Shown: positions 22,524 through 36,213 of the stretch, piece by piece
How positions within the stretch are numbered: position 1 is the stretch's first letter
Layout: each line of letters begins with the position of its first letter
Origin: Lyophyllum atratum
Taxonomy: Eukaryota; Basidiomycota; Agaricomycetes; Agaricales; Lyophyllaceae
DNA length: 64,000 bases
Direction of reading: 5' to 3'
Assembly (NCBI GenBank): GCA_014905825.1
Contig: JACGCN010000005.1
Coordinates: 1,240,001 to 1,304,000 of the forward strand
Translations under genes and position numbers: made by a program
The notes under the pieces: model-generated
Database searches by the model: none
What the model saw: the letters and a program-made list of their open reading frames with translations, nothing else
Told to the model about the DNA's origin: nothing

Positions 22524-24337
22524 AGGGCAGAATAGGCATTCGATGCTATAGGTTTCGGATAATGGTCGACTCTCATTATGGTCTCACTTGGTCACGGTGG
22601 CCTACTAGTTCTTCACCTTCGTTTAGATTTGGGATTAATGATCGATTCGGGTGTTTGATTTTTGCGCGTATCGAGTCCGACATCTTGGACCTACTTATCA
22701 TGAGGTAAGTCTACTTGCAGGCGAACCCACGTTTGCCTTCAGTACACCGACGATGATGTGAGTAGATAGTGAATCTGCCTTGGTTCCATCTTTGATCTAG
22801 ATCTTGCAGAATTTGAAGAGACTCCGATGCTGGCTTGACTTCTCCTACGAGTCGTAACAGGAAAATCTTTCGCATCGTATCCTGAGTAAATCTACTTCAC
22901 ATTGAGGGGAAGGTCTTCCAGTCATGGGCGTTAACGCCGTCATCGCGTCAGAATATTTGATCTTGGCTGGGTCGCGAACGTGATGTACGCACACAGTAGT
23001 CGTGGCCGCGTAGGTCGGTACAAGGTCGGTAGACTAACTGACGGTCGCTAAGATAATCTGACAGTGACCTCATGGCTTGTCATGATCATGCCGCAAGCCC
23101 GGAGCCGAGCTATTCCGGTCCGTAGTTTGTAGCGCCAGACATCTTCCAGCGATATTATGCTCAGGCTCGGGCTCGGAGTCGTTCGGTCTAGGGCAGAAGG
23201 CATATATATTCTGGGTGGGTCCAAGTGCCAAAACCCGTGAGAAGATATTCTAGGGAGTGAGATCCGAGAAGGCAAACCTCGCGTGGTTTGCGAGAAGGTG
23301 GTGAGATACTTTTGTCGCCTTGTAAGTGTGAGTGCACGCTTGATACGCACATTTCTGTGCCCGAAAGGGACGTAATACATAGGTCGGCGTGTATATGTCC
23401 ACAGCTGCGCAGCGCGCCTACGGAACACAAACGTTATGTTCGCTGACAAGTCTGGGTGAAGTCATCCGCAAGGCGTCGAGGATTGTTTGGGTCTGTCTTC
23501 GTAAGTACGAAACATTGTGAACGATTATCGTTCTTGGTGTCTCGGCAGCAAAGTCTTGCGCTGTCTTGCTTATTACACCAAGCGTAAGCACAGCCATCGA
23601 CGCTTGGAGTCAGCTGCCTCGTCCAGGAACTGAAGCTGGTGAAAGTAGGTCGGTACCTGGATAGATAAGGAAGAAAGCTATGGGCGTCAAGATACTTAGC
23701 AACACGGGCGTCCTCCCGTTGAGATCGAGGTATTTTTGCACCGATTCAGATTTTTAGGCCGGAAACTGCCCAGGAATAGACCTTGTGTGAGATGAGCCAA
23801 TCCACCGAATCAGACGGGAGTAGGACGGTATAATGCGGCTCCGTTCTCGAGAATGAGGAAACGATTTGTGGGTGGTAGCAATGAGGCAGCAAGGTGCCTC
23901 GATATCTCCACAGGGAAAGTGAACGAACAAAGTCAAATGCGGTGATTGACAGACACAGCAGCTGCTTGCAACCGATGGGTCGGTCATGCCGTATGTACAA
24001 GCAAAAGTATTAATGTGAGAGCTGTGCCAGCGTTGTTGGCGGTGGGATGGTGAACGGAGGACAGGTCAGAGTCGAGTTGTGCAGGGAGAGACCTGAGGGC
24101 CGTTCCTGGACCCTGTGCGGCAATTTCCATGTATGGACGGAGCGAGACGGTGCGACCAATGGGAATCATCGGAGCGATGACGCAAATATAGATTGGATCT
24201 GAGTTGGATCAAACAAAATTGAACCTGAAGGAGGGTCGGCGTCGTGGTCGTCTCGAGGCGCCCAATGTCTGTCAGACTCTGTCTAGTCGTCTAGAGACGA
24301 GACAATGCAATCCACGTCCATCTAACTTCCATCTACC
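22524..24337. other. Long intergenic region (1.8 kb)
   Basis: Open frames up to 133 codons exist on the minus strand (23048-23449) but have no domain-like composition or splice partners. I see no gene, tRNA or repeat here. Confidence 0.5.
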
Positions 24338-26290
24338 ATGTCCAAGTGGCCCTCCCGCTCCTCCTTGTACGCCCGCTCCGCCCTCGCCCTCACTCTCAAG
24401 CACCCACCCATTCTCGCGCGCTTACTGACCTTCATCGACTGGCAGACCCTCCATGCTGTCCTCGATACCTCCACCCAGGCTCGCGATCTCTTCAATGACC
24501 TAGTCCTGCGCGATATCATCCTCGCTCGCCTCGTACCAGGCTATGACGCCTGTCGCCATCCCGCGGCGAATCTAGACAACCTCGTTTCAATCGATATCCA
24601 TCATCTACACCTTTTCTGTGAGTAGCCCCAGCCTGTTCACCATCCATCGCGTCTCATTTCTCTCTCAAGTAATTTCGCAAACCTTCCCGGTGCACCTCTA
24701 TCCTACCCATGCTCTGCGGTCCTTGTTCTCGTTACACCCCAACGACAGCAAATCTGAACCTCTGGCATCGTTAACCCAAGCCCACTCTCGTTTCACACTT
24801 ATCCTGCAGTCTCTGGTTCACTCGTCGCCGAGTTTTTCCGTTCCGCTTGAACCACCTCACGCCCAGCTATTCGAGAAGATTTCGTCATCCCTCCCGGAGC
24901 TCTCTTCTCCAGCTCCCTTATGCTACAAATATTCTCCGTCTCCCATTGCTCCACAGCTCTCATCCCGTCTCCACTCCAAACCGAAGTCCAAACTCCCATC
25001 AGGCTCCACTCGCCGCCTAACCATATTCAAATCTCGCTCGTCCCCACAACCACCACCCCCTGCCATCGAGCCACATGCCCTCAGGGCCTACAGTGCCTCT
25101 TGGCGCCGATCTTGGCGCAGCTCCGCCTCGTTTCGCTTTGCCTCTGAACCTAACACCCCTCCGTCCGACTCGGACAATGAACTTGTCCCGCCCCGCAGAC
25201 GTTACGTACCCAGCACGCCTCCATCCAACTCCAATTCCCAATCTTCACTGTCCCGCAGTTCCACCCCTACACCGCCCACATCTACTTCGAGCCCTAGCCC
25301 CCCTCCGCCCCGCTTCCCGCTTTCACCTCTCTCTACACCCTCACCATACGACTTTGCCCATGCGACTTCCCCGACACGTGCGCCGGTCCTCCGCGTCTAC
25401 GTCCCTTGCTCATCCCCCACCCCTCGTCCCGAGATACTCATCCGCTGTGAGGAACAACTCGTCAATGCCGAACTATGGGCGCACCTCTCCGTCGGAGACA
25501 TCGTCGCCAACCTAGGGCATGTACCTCTCTTCGACGAGTCTATCTGTACTCCAAAAGGCAGCATCAATAGCCGCCGGCGTTCACTCCGTGCCCCCCCGCC
25601 CGCGCCCATACCCGCAGAAAACTGGATGGTATTCAACGGCACTTTCCTCGTTCCATTCTCAGCCACGCGTGCGGCACCCCTTCCAATCCCCGACGCGCTG
25701 ACTCTCCCCTCCCCATTCTACTACACGCACATCCTATCGCGACTTGCGAATCCGGTGTTCACCCTCCGGCGTATGGCGCGGTTCTCCACGTCCCCGCACA
25801 CCCGTCAGCCGGCGCTGCCTTCTGCTGACGATATCCAGATGCGGCTGGTCCATCTCCCGGCTAAAGTTCCGACGGCGCATGGGAATGGAAGTGCGCTCGT
25901 GCGGCGTTATAAATGGCTTGCACGGGTGTTCGTGCATGGACCCGTGGACGCCGACGAGCCTGAACTGGGGGCTGGGTGGCAGAGCGAGTGGGTTCTAGAG
26001 GGCGATGGGACGAAGGAGGGCCGGGAGGCGTTGGTGGATTGGCTCATTGGGCGCGGACGTAGCGGGTTGGGTAAAGGGAAGGGGAAGGGGACGGTGGACG
26101 AAGAGTGGGAGTGGGAGTGGGAGCTAGTGAGAGAGAGGTGCAAGAAGGGACGGATATGGATGAAGTGAGTCCTCGTGGCATTGTGGCATCGAGTCTTGCT
26201 GACTTTATGCCTCTGCGTAGGTTACTGAATGTGCGAAAGGCTGGGGACGGGGATCCTGAGACTGTGGGTACTGGAGGGTTAGTGCTCTAG
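24338..26290 (+). CDS. Basidiomycete protein of unknown function with F-box-like N-terminus
   Basis: Exons 24338-24617, 24670-26164 and 26221-26290 sum to 614 residues in a clean frame. The N-terminus (LKHPPILARLLTFIDWQTLH, AVLDTSTQARDLFNDLVLRD) is helical and weakly F-box-like, ending IDIHHLHLFLISQTFPVHLY. A long Ser/Pro-rich centre follows, then a second folded-looking block (ELWAHLSVGDIVANLGHVPL, ENWMVFNGTFLVPF, SPFYYTHILSRLANPVFTLR). The tail has a Trp/Glu run (DEEWEWEWELVRER). I do not know a function; an adaptor role is possible but unproven. Confidence 0.75.
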
Positions 26291-27441
26291 GGTCCCACAT
26301 ACCTGTCTGCAACCACGCGCCGCGGATTCTACGCAATACTGCAGCGTGCAAACAAGCACGCAAACTGGCCGTTAACGTTAAGTTCCATCACAGGATACAT
26401 GTCTAACTTATACCTCCTCTTACGACCGCACCTGTCATCCACCTCCTTTACTGACTTTCACTTCACCAAGACACATAATTTACCCAGAGACGATCTAGCC
26501 ACGCCCATACTACCTTCATCCAATCACTACCTATAGACGAAAGAAGTCAAGAACAATGTCCATCTACAAATTAATCACATTTACCCATCCTAGTACTTAC
26601 CACCTACCACTTCTTCTATATCCAATTCGTGCTATTTTATTACAATACATACCGACTCCCAATCATGGCACATCCGACCCCTCAATGCCATGAGAGGAGC
26701 AAAAACGTCGCAGGACTTCAAGTGGATTGCGTGTGCAGATATGGTGCGACGCCATTAGAGAGCAGAATCCGGTTCGAGGGATTGAAAGCGTCCCGCGCCC
26801 TAGGTATAATGTGCCATGGTGGCGCGCGATGACTTTATGAATAGGAGAGGGAGGATTGCTGAACCCTCAACCTCTCCATTCGGCATAGATGCTGTAAGAC
26901 CTGGGAGAGACTGACTTCTCGAGTTCCAAAAAACATCATGAACGAATATACCGGCGGCTAGCTTGTTGCCAATGCACCACAATATGTAACAGTCCTGATG
27001 AAATGAGGCGAACAATTGCGTATATGATTATCTTTCGATATGTAGTGTGGGTGACCACCTTTCGAAGATGCGAAAGATAGCGACGGAGGAGTCTGGACAA
27101 GTCCTCATTGATCCCCGTCGTTTGTACGGGGCTACACAGGAGTATCGGCAGGGGTCTAAGAGGGTCTAAGCAAGTTCGACCTGCCACATGCAACTTCCGG
27201 GTCCATGGGAGATAACAGTGCCCGCGTCGGCCAACGGTGAAGGAGTCCCGTAGAATCCAAGGTCCTGCTGAAGTGTAATCTAGCACTTGGAAGCCATTCC
27301 ATGTTTTGAGACGACGATCGAGCGAGTGGTTGCGGAGCTCGGAACGTCGAGGCCGGGTACAAGGTTTGCTTATTGCATTATGTAATCGGACTGCTTTCTC
27401 GACTCTTACCACCACCACCACCGCTAACTCACAGATATATT
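26291..27441. other. Intergenic region
   Basis: This is the 3' side of the preceding gene and the promoter side of IWS1. A minus-strand open frame (26936-27421, 161 codons) lacks any recognisable feature and is probably chance. Confidence 0.5.
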
Positions 27442-27444
27442 ATG
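27442..27444 (+). other. ATG-only first coding exon of IWS1
   Basis: The ATG is followed at once by donor GTAAGC. The acceptor TTTTAG ends at 27497 and the next codons are CCGCGCGACCTT. Confidence 0.8.
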
Positions 27445-28841
27445 GTAAGCGCTTGAGGTCTTTTCTACTGCACCCAGCTTAATTTTCTAAATTTTAGCCG
27501 CGCGACCTTGCACGCGAAGTCTTCGGAGGCTCGGAGTCTGAGCTTTCTTCAGATGAAGATGGTATGCTCCTTCCCCGTCCACCATGGGTGAAATATTAAC
27601 CTATCGTGCAGACATCACCCGCCAGCAGATTCAGAAACCCTCAAAGCCCAAGGTGGTGCAGTTCACGTCGCGGGAAGATGCATACGAGTCCTCCGCAGGC
27701 GACAGCGAGGACGAGTATCAAGAGCAAAGGGCCAAGCCATCGCAAAGTAAACGCCCATCCGCGGCAAGGAGACGTTCTTCAACAGATGGGAAACCCGCTC
27801 AACGGAAGCGGAAACGAAAGGAAGCTGTTGAGTTCGATTTGAGCGAGTTGCCCCCGGAGCAAGGTAAGCTTGCGCAGCATGGATTACATTGTATCTTCTA
27901 ATTGTTTTCTCAAACAACTATGGAATAGCAAGCAAAATTCGTCTCGACATGCAGATAGAAGCAATCCTGAAAACTAAAAAGTCTTCGCGCCGGGGAAAGA
28001 AGAAAGCGAATGAGGAGGTTCTTGACAGTTTTGCAGACGATGAGGTTGCTCGTTTACGGGAAACGATGAACGCGGCTGCAGACGAAGACCAACGTGCAAA
28101 TATGGAGAAGCTTCCTGCACTTTCAAAGCTCAAGCTTTTGCCGGAAGCTATGGACACCCTTCAAAAGTATGTCGTAGGATGTTCGTTTCTGCCGTATTGT
28201 TGTTCTAACTCGGATTTTCTTCTGCCCTCAGAGCATCTCTCGCCCAATCCATGATCGATAATAATCTTCTGGAAGCCGTCAGACGTTGGCTGGAACCCCT
28301 TCCAGACCGTTCACTTCCTGCTCTGAACATACAACGTGAATTCTTCGCCATTCTACGCAAGATGGAGTTCATCGACGGTGCCGTCCTAAAGGAGTCTGGG
28401 TTAGGAAAGGTTATCCTCTTCTATACGAAGTGCAAGCGCGTGACGCCAGACATCTCAAGAATGGCTCGGGAATTGGTGAGCGCATGGAGTAGGCCAATCA
28501 TCAAGAGGTCTGCATCGTATAGGGACAAGATCGTCCCCGTTATAGCCGACTACGGAGGCGATGGAGAAGGTGGAGGAAGTCAGGCACCAGCGAGGGGAGC
28601 GGAAAAGTTGAACGCGATTATGGCGCGAGCCAAGGAGAGCGAGAAGCATCGGGTCAAGAGGAACGCTGTTTCGATTCCACAGAGAGAGCTCGGGAATTAC
28701 ACTGTTGCGCCGAGGGCCAATGCTGGGCTGGGTATGGGTCTTGGAAGGGGGAGCACGAGCGTGGACGAGGATGTGGAGAGGAGAAAGAAAAACGCAGAGA
28801 GGTTGAGGATGTTAACGAGGAGGGCGGACAAAATAAAGTAA
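27442..28841 (+). CDS. SPN1: Transcription elongation factor IWS1/SPN1
   Basis: IWS1/Spn1 binds Spt6 and RNA polymerase II and acts in elongation and mRNA export. Exons: 27442-27444 (ATG only), 27498-27561, 27612-27863, 27929-28166 and 28232-28841, giving 388 residues. The N-terminal half is charged and disordered ([32 protein letters not shown]). The conserved TFIIS N-terminal/LW domain follows: [80 protein letters not shown]. The tail is basic ([20 protein letters not shown]). The ATG-only exon is required to reach the [15 protein letters not shown] start. Confidence 0.94.
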
Positions 28842-29390
28842 CTGGGCTGACCGTCGAGTTTTTAGTGTGCAGTCGTCTTCTTCCAACCTCTCTTCTATTT
28901 GTATTACTTATCAACTATGTATCTATCATCCATGCGATTATTATTCTCCGCTCACTGGACTGCTTAGAGTCATATTCTTCCTTGATTCTTTCCATGACAT
29001 TGATAAGGCATGATACACTTTATTAGGGCGCTGATTTCGCCGTTGGTTGTGTTGCTCTCGATTATGTAGCGCTTCAATGGCCGAAATTGGATGAGATACT
29101 AGAGATACCTTGAAGGCTATGTAGGTGCGTTCTTCTGAGTGCATATAGTTGCGCTGCGGCGTAACTGGTCCTTGCTGATTTTTCTCGCGTTCAAGCCATG
29201 ACATAAGGCGGCACAATCTCGCCGTTCAGCCACTACTATGACCGGCGTCTACGCTAGCAGCAATCCGCAGTCTGTGCGCCGAATCTATCGGATATATACC
29301 CGTGGCCATGCTCTAAACTCGTTCCTTACATTGAGTTGGACGACACCTTCAGTTTTAACCACAGTGAACCGACCCAACCACTAATCATTC
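28842..29390. other. Intergenic region between IWS1 and the ABC transporter
   Basis: No gene seen. It holds the IWS1 3' end and the promoter of the transporter. Confidence 0.5.
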
Positions 29391-32300
29391 ATGAAGCCTA
29401 TAAACTTCCTGCAGGAGGTACTTGGTGTCCATTCTGGAGATATAGCTCAGGCTGGGTGCGTTCTTCTGCGTATCATCCTGATTATACTGGTCGCTGATTC
29501 CTCGCCAGGTTGGATCATAAGGAAACACTCCTGATTCCGTTGTACCTAGTCGCTATCTCAGCTTCGTTTCTTCTCGTCGACTACGTGCTGCATCATGTTT
29601 CTCTATGTGCCGACGCGTCTTCTGAGCTGGATGAGCCTCCAAACTCGTCCCCACCATCGGAAATTGTTACGAGAATCAAAGCGCAAGCGGCGCAACACGG
29701 AGGAGCGAACATCTTCAGTTACAAATTGGCGCGGTTTACTGGATGTCTGGCACTTCTTTGCCTATCAATTAATTCTATGGCGAAGGTTCAGCGGAAAGGA
29801 CTGAGATGGGAAATTGGGATACAGGAAGCTATGCTCATATGTTATGTACGTCCATCTATCTCACTACGCATCTATCGATTCTCTTATCTTTAGCTCTCAG
29901 TTTTACGCTTCTACTTTGGCATTGGTGTCCATTTGTTCCAAGCCGAAATGGAGTACTGTTGTCGCCCGACATCTCAATATCTTCCTACTCGCAATACTCG
30001 CAATATACACTCACCGAGACCTCCTACCTCTTTCAACCTATGTGGACCAGCCTTTAGATATATCAGAAGGCTGGACCCTATGGGCGAAGATTATTACCCT
30101 TGCGCTCACATGTCTAGTGATTCCCCTGTCGATGCCTCGCCAACGCCTCCCCTCGCAGTCCAAGGTGTGATCTAATACCAACTTGATATAATCTCATTTT
30201 AATACTGGGCCTTTAGGCTGCAAGCTCAAATAAGCCTTCCAACCCAGAGGAAACTGCGTCACTATTCTCTCTATTCACGTTCTCTTTCTTAGACCCACTC
30301 ATCTTCCTGGGATTTCGGCATCGCCAACTCTCATTCGATCAACTTCCACCTCTGGCAGAGTATGATCATGCTAGCCATATCAATAGTGACGCCTTTCGCG
30401 TAAGTCCCCTTGAGTTCAACCATGTTACAAAAGCCAATAGCTTCTTTCCAGCACATCGATGCAAATTCTCAAAAGGGCCATCTTTTTTGGGGTCTCTTGC
30501 GTGTATTTCGACGTCAATATGTAGTCCAAGTAGCCTCCCTCCTTGTACGAGTTGTCTCAGGCTTCATAGCGCCTTATGCTGTGAAGGAACTCCTTCAGTA
30601 AGTCTTATTTCGGTCACCGCCATCAAGTACTCATGTTGTGCTCCGCTAGCTACATAGAGACAGATGGTAAAAATGCGCATTACCGACCATGGTTTTGGAT
30701 TCTCTGGATATTCGCAGGACCAGCCGTTGGGGTCATCGCTTCTCAATGGTACACCTACTTTGTAGTGCGTTTTTCCGACATTTTGTATGAACGGTCCGAA
30801 CTAAAGCGGGCTGTAGACCTACACACGTCTACATCTAGAGTGTGTTATCACGCAGCTTGTTTTCGAGCATTCCTTACGTATTCACCTCAAGGCCGAAACA
30901 CCGTCAACGTCAGAGGCCCCGAGAACGCTATCAAAGTCATCCTCTGATGGTGTTTCCAACGAACAAGCCACGGCAAGCAATCTGGTCGGGAAAATCAATA
31001 ACCTTGCGTCCACCGACTTGGGAAATATTGGCGAGGGTAGCGACTGGGTGTTGTTGTTCACATACATACCTCTGCAAATCATTCTATGTGTCGCCTTTCT
31101 CTATTCTGTTTTGGGATGGAGGTCAGTACATTTCTTTTCTCGTATCTCTGCACACAATTAACTCCCTTCTTAGTGCATTCGTCGGTTTTGGTATCTTAGT
31201 GTTAACATCTCCAGCACCCGGTTATGTTGCAAAGCGTATCCGAGATGTGCAGATTATAAGGCTGAAGAAGACAGACTCTCGGGTGCAGACAGTTGCAGAG
31301 AGTAAGAATCCGCCTTGGTTCTGAATCTCGTTCAATGGCTTACTTCCTCCTCCACAGTGATCAGTGTCTTGCGCATGGTCAAGCTGTTTGGATGGGAGAA
31401 GAAGGTCAACGAGACCGCGGCGCAGAAGAGAGAGGAAGAGCTGGTCACGGTCCGACGACGCCAACTACTAGAACTTCTGAGCGGCAATATACAGTAAGTC
31501 ATAATGTTCTTTGGTCATCCATACTTTAAGCGTTTGCATAGTTTCATAACTCCGTTACTGACCATGATGGCTACATATGCCACCTAGTGAGTTGAAATGT
31601 TCTTCTACCGGCGCTTGATCTAATTCTTCTCTAGTGTTAGTGCCCATCCCGTCCTCTTGGGTTTGCCTCCACACATTCTAACTACTCATAGACGGTTATC
31701 ATGAAACAAGAATTGAACGCTTCAAAAGTGTTCAGTTCCATCTCTGTCTTTGACATGCTCCGCGGACAGCTTCGAATGACGTATACGACTGTCAATGCCG
31801 CCGTCACTGCCAAAGTTTCGCTGGATCGAGTGAACGACTTCTTACGCACTGTAGCTGGTCTCCTTGACTCTCTTCTCGCAGATACTGAGAGACACGTGTT
31901 TATCAGACCGAGCTGTTAGACAGCTTCATCGGAAAGGCGACGACAGTCGAACCCAATAACGGGCAACCGAAGAATGAAATTGGTTTCGCAAACGCGTCTT
32001 TCTCTTGGTCTAATGACGATGAGTCATCTCCCGCACCCAGGCGCAGGTTCTTACTGAAAATCAACCACGAACTCATTTTTCGGCATGGCCAGATCAACCT
32101 CATTGTAGGCCCAACCGGATCAGGGAAGACATCTCTTCTCATGGCTCTCTTAGGCACGTAACTCTCATTCGCGCTCAATTTCGACCCAGCCAGAACCAGT
32201 TCACCCACAGGTGAAATGCACTTTCTATCAAACGGGAACGATTCGTGGTATAGCCTCCCTCGAGAAAATGGCGTCGCCTACGCAGCACAGGAATCATGGG

Positions 32301-35300
32301 TTCAAAACGGGACAATCAAGGTGTGTGATACATGCCACTCCATTGCGCGCCTTGACAGATTGATGCCTTAGGATAACATCATCTTCGGATTCCCATATGA
32401 CGAGGCCCGCTATAAGAAGGTCTTGTATCAGTGTTGTCTGGAACCAGACTTGGCTCTCTTCGCGGCAGGAGATCAGATTGAAGTCGGTGAACGAGGCCTG
32501 ACACTTAGTGGTGGACAGAAAGCCAGAATTACCCTTGCTCGAGCGGTCTACTCCGAAGCAACGACCTTGTTACTCGATGATATCTTGGCTGCCCTAGAGT
32601 GAGTAGAGCATGTGTCTTCATGGTCGAGTCGCAACACTGATTTAGACCAACATCACACTAGTGTTCATACTGCGAAATGGGTCGTAAACAACTGTCTCGA
32701 AGGGGACTTGATCAAAGGAAGGACTGTTCTTCTAGTTGTACGTGGTTAGCTTTCCTTAACTGAAGTTTACACAGCGAATGCTGAGCCCTTATACTTAGAC
32801 TCATAATGTTGGCATGTTCCGCAACGTAGGCCTGGTCATTTCTATGGATCAAGATGGCAATGTTTCAAGCCAAACACCGATCACCGATCCTGCTGTACAA
32901 CTTCCAGCAATCGACCAAGATATCGGACAAGCAAACGCTTCTCAGCCCTCAGTGGCACTAGAAGAATCTGTCACCGGCGCACTATTGGATAGCAAGTTGA
33001 CGACACCAGAGGTGGTTGAGAAGGGACGTGTCAGTTGGAAAGCTCGTAGGTCAACTTTTCTATCTCGCTGTTCACTGGCTGTTACACCTAGTCCAGTGAA
33101 GCTGTACTTGTCGGCCCTAGGTGGTACCCACCCTATCCTGTTCTTCCTGGTTTCCGTCGGTGGACTTGTGATGTCCGAATTGTCAAACACCATCCAGGTC
33201 TGGTACCTGGGGTATTGGGCTTCCCAGTATGAGCATCATCCGGCCTCAGAGGTCCATGTTTCCCAGTAAGCTTTTTTGGGTGATGTTGAATTCTCCGTAC
33301 TGACTGAAAACCAATGAATCTTAGCCATATCGGTGTCTATGGTGAGCCTTTTGTATGGCGCTCTTGATACATGATCAGCTGATATTACCGTCTAGCCGGT
33401 CTGCTGCTATTCGCTGTCATGATGTACTGTATAGCCCTGGTAGTACACATCCTTGGTACATTACGAGCGTCAAGAATTCTTCACGCCAGCCTGGTTGGGT
33501 CTGTGCTGGGCGCGACACTGAGGTATCATCTATGTCTCGAGTGGCGAGAACCACTGAAATAACAAATGACGGCAGATGGCTTGATATAACTCCAACTTCA
33601 CGACTGATTGCTCGATGCACCCAGGATATCAGAGTTGGTATGCCTTCACCATCCTTCCGATATCGAGACCCATCATATTGACATACCCCCAGTTGATGGA
33701 CCCATCCCCAACGGGATATGGCGTCTCTACGGCAAGAGCACGATGGTCGTAATGAAGTTCACCGCGATTATCATCATGACACCGATGTTCCTGGGTCCCA
33801 GCATCCTGGTCACGATCCTAGGTGGCTTCTGCGGGCAGATCTATATAACGGCACAAATGCCTGTGAAACGGATGATGTCGAACGCGAAGGCCCCAGTCCT
33901 TGGGCAGTGCGTGCTTCACTCCCATCTCAATCTGTGCAACTTGACAGCTCACCTAACGCGTCGATCAGTTTCGGAGCTACTATGACCGGCCTAAGTGTGT
34001 CCAATTAATTAATCTGCTCGATGATCCCATGATCCTTACCCCATGTTGTGATGATCAGCTTCTATCCGGGCCTTCGGCGCGCAAGAGAGCTTTTCTCTGG
34101 ACTCGCTACGGTATATCGATGGGTACACCCGCACGGCGCGCACGTTCTATAACGTGAACAGGTGGATCAATGTGCGGATTGGTCTTCTGGGCGCGCTGTT
34201 CTCTGCGAGCCTCGCTGCCTATCTTGTATACTCTCATAAACTGTCCGCCGGTAATATCGGCTTCTCACTGACCACAGCAAGCAAGTTGTTATTCCTTTAC
34301 TACTGTAAGTAATATTTGCTCAACCATCTCGTGTTGCCTCTAGTTTCCTTCAGCACCGAGCTGCTCGGGCTTGTCAGGGACTTGAATGAATTTGAAGTAC
34401 AGTGTGAGTGTCGTGTATTGCCTTTCCTGACGTATCTGACATGCGCGTAACATAGCCAACAGGTAGAAGTCACCAAAGTCTACCTGACCCAGGCTAATGT
34501 ATCTCCATCCAGTCTGGAGCGTATACAGAACTATCTAGAGATTGAGCAAGAGCCAAGGAACACCCAGAGCGGAGTTCCTCCAGCCTACTGGCCTGCCAGC
34601 GGTGACTTGCATGTTGAGCATCTATCTGCTCGGTACTCGCAAGGCGGTGCCAGAGTGCTTCGAGACCTCTCATTCCAAATCAAATCTGGAGAGCGCATTG
34701 GCGTCGGTGCGTGATGTTTTTGCCTCGCGCCGTGTTTTTAGCTTTATACCGTTCGTTTTGGCTCTTGTCAGTGGGAAGAACTGGGGCAGGGAAGGTGAGT
34801 CAAAGTAACCTCTTTAATGAGAGCATGAGCTAAAGCAACGATTTATTCAATCATCAGAGCTCACTGACGCTTTCGCTTCTTCGATGCATGCTTACGGAGG
34901 GTAGCGTGCGCTATGACGGCTTGGACACGGGTTCGATGAACTTGGACGCGCTGCGGTCCAAGATCACCATTATACCCCAGATTGTGGGACTTCTTTCATA
35001 TCAGTATCGCCTTCTTGATATACTAAGCTCCTGAACTAGCCGGAACTCCTTAGTGGCACTCTACGGCGCAATCTCGATCCTTTCGAACAGTACGACGATG
35101 CCACGCTGAACGATGCGCTCCGCGCGGCGGGCATGACTTCCTTGCAGACTGCGACGAGCGGCGAAGGCAAAATCACTTTGGAAACTTTCATCTCGGGTGG
35201 TGGCGATAACCTCTCGATTGGACAACGGCAGATCCTGGCTTTGGCGAGGGCCATTGTGAGAGGTGGGAAGCTTCTAATCTTGGATGAAGGTTGGTCGATC

Positions 35301-35790
35301 GTCATGACCGTTTACACCCCGTGGCTGATATTTATGGGTCATCAGCCACTTCTGCTATTGGTATGTCGGCTTATTAACTCTGCACTTTATCATACTCAGA
35401 GGCCTAGATTACGAAACTGATGCTGTGATTCAATCTTCCCTTCGGAGGGAACTTGGGAAGGATATGTCGTTGATTATTGTTGCACATCGGTTGCAAACTG
35501 TCATGGACGCTGATAAGATAGTAAGCCAGTTCCCGACTCATCTCACCAGGGCCGCTACTCATATATTTCGTCATCAGATGGTCTTGGACGCTGGTGAAAT
35601 CGTCAGTACATTTCCATCCTGATAGAGTGGCGTGATGTGTATCATAACGCTCTGTTGTAGGTCGAATTCGACACCCCTGCAACGCTGCTAGGGAAGGCAG
35701 ACGGACGCCTCCGTGCTCTGGTGGACGCTTCGGGCGACCGTGACGCACTTTATGCCATGTCGAGAAGGGGTACAGGAGGTGTGGCATGAA
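29391..35790 (+). CDS. ABC transporter, ABCC/MRP type, very intron-rich
   Basis: Full-size exporters of this class use ATP to move conjugated or toxic compounds across the vacuolar or plasma membrane. The start MKPINFLQEVLGVHSGD is followed by an N-terminal membrane region (LYLVAISASFLLVDYVLHHV; LNIFLLAILAIYTHRDLL) typical of TMD0. NBD1 has Walker A GPTGSGKTSLLMALLG (about 32108), signature LSGGQKARITLARAV, Walker B LLLDDILAALD and the THN H-loop. The second membrane domain includes MYCIALVVHILGTLRASRIL and SIRAFGAQESF. NBD2 has Walker A VGRTGAGK (about 34770), signature LSIGQRQILALARAI, Walker B LILDEATSAID and VAHRLQT. The end is SRRGTGGVA at 35790. I estimate more than 15 introns and did not fix every boundary. 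No broken key residue was seen. The substrate cannot be told. Confidence 0.88.
35346..35360 (+). other. 15-nt micro-exon in NBD2 of the ABC transporter
   Basis: Fifteen bases between acceptor ATCAG and donor GTATGT complete DEATSAIDYETD just after Walker B. Without it the D-loop is lost. Confidence 0.75.
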
Positions 35791-36213
35791 GATTTGCGAT
35801 TGGCGCGCAGCGGAGAAGGTTGGTAGATTAGAAGTCCTAGGCACTTGCTAGGCACCAGCTTGAATGGACAAAACTAGGAATGTTGGATGGAAGTCCTTGC
35901 AAGGCATATGTCAGGATATCCAGGAACGGCAGTTGGCGTTGTGACAGATTTGGGCAAGAGCAGGTATGTTTCGGGATGGTTGCCATTACGGCGGATGGAA
36001 ATGATCGAGCTACGGTATACCTCCTGGATGGATAAATATGAGTGATGTTCGCTGTCGGTAGAAGATCTGATGGAGGGGGCCACGATGCAGGGCACGTTGC
36101 AGGAACTTGTGATCGGAGACTGAAAAGTCGCCACACATAACACGTTTGAGCATCTGGAAAGTTACATCCTCGTTCACCGCCAAATATCTGCGAGCCGCCC
36201 TTCCTTTCATTCA
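35791..36213. other. Intergenic region
   Basis: Short minus-strand open frames only; no supported gene. Confidence 0.5.

Noticed and set aside
23048..23449. 133-codon minus-strand open frame
   Set aside because: No domain-like sequence, no splice partner and no recognisable promoter.
26936..27421. 161-codon minus-strand open frame upstream of IWS1
   Set aside because: The composition looks random and it overlaps the IWS1 promoter; no family resemblance.
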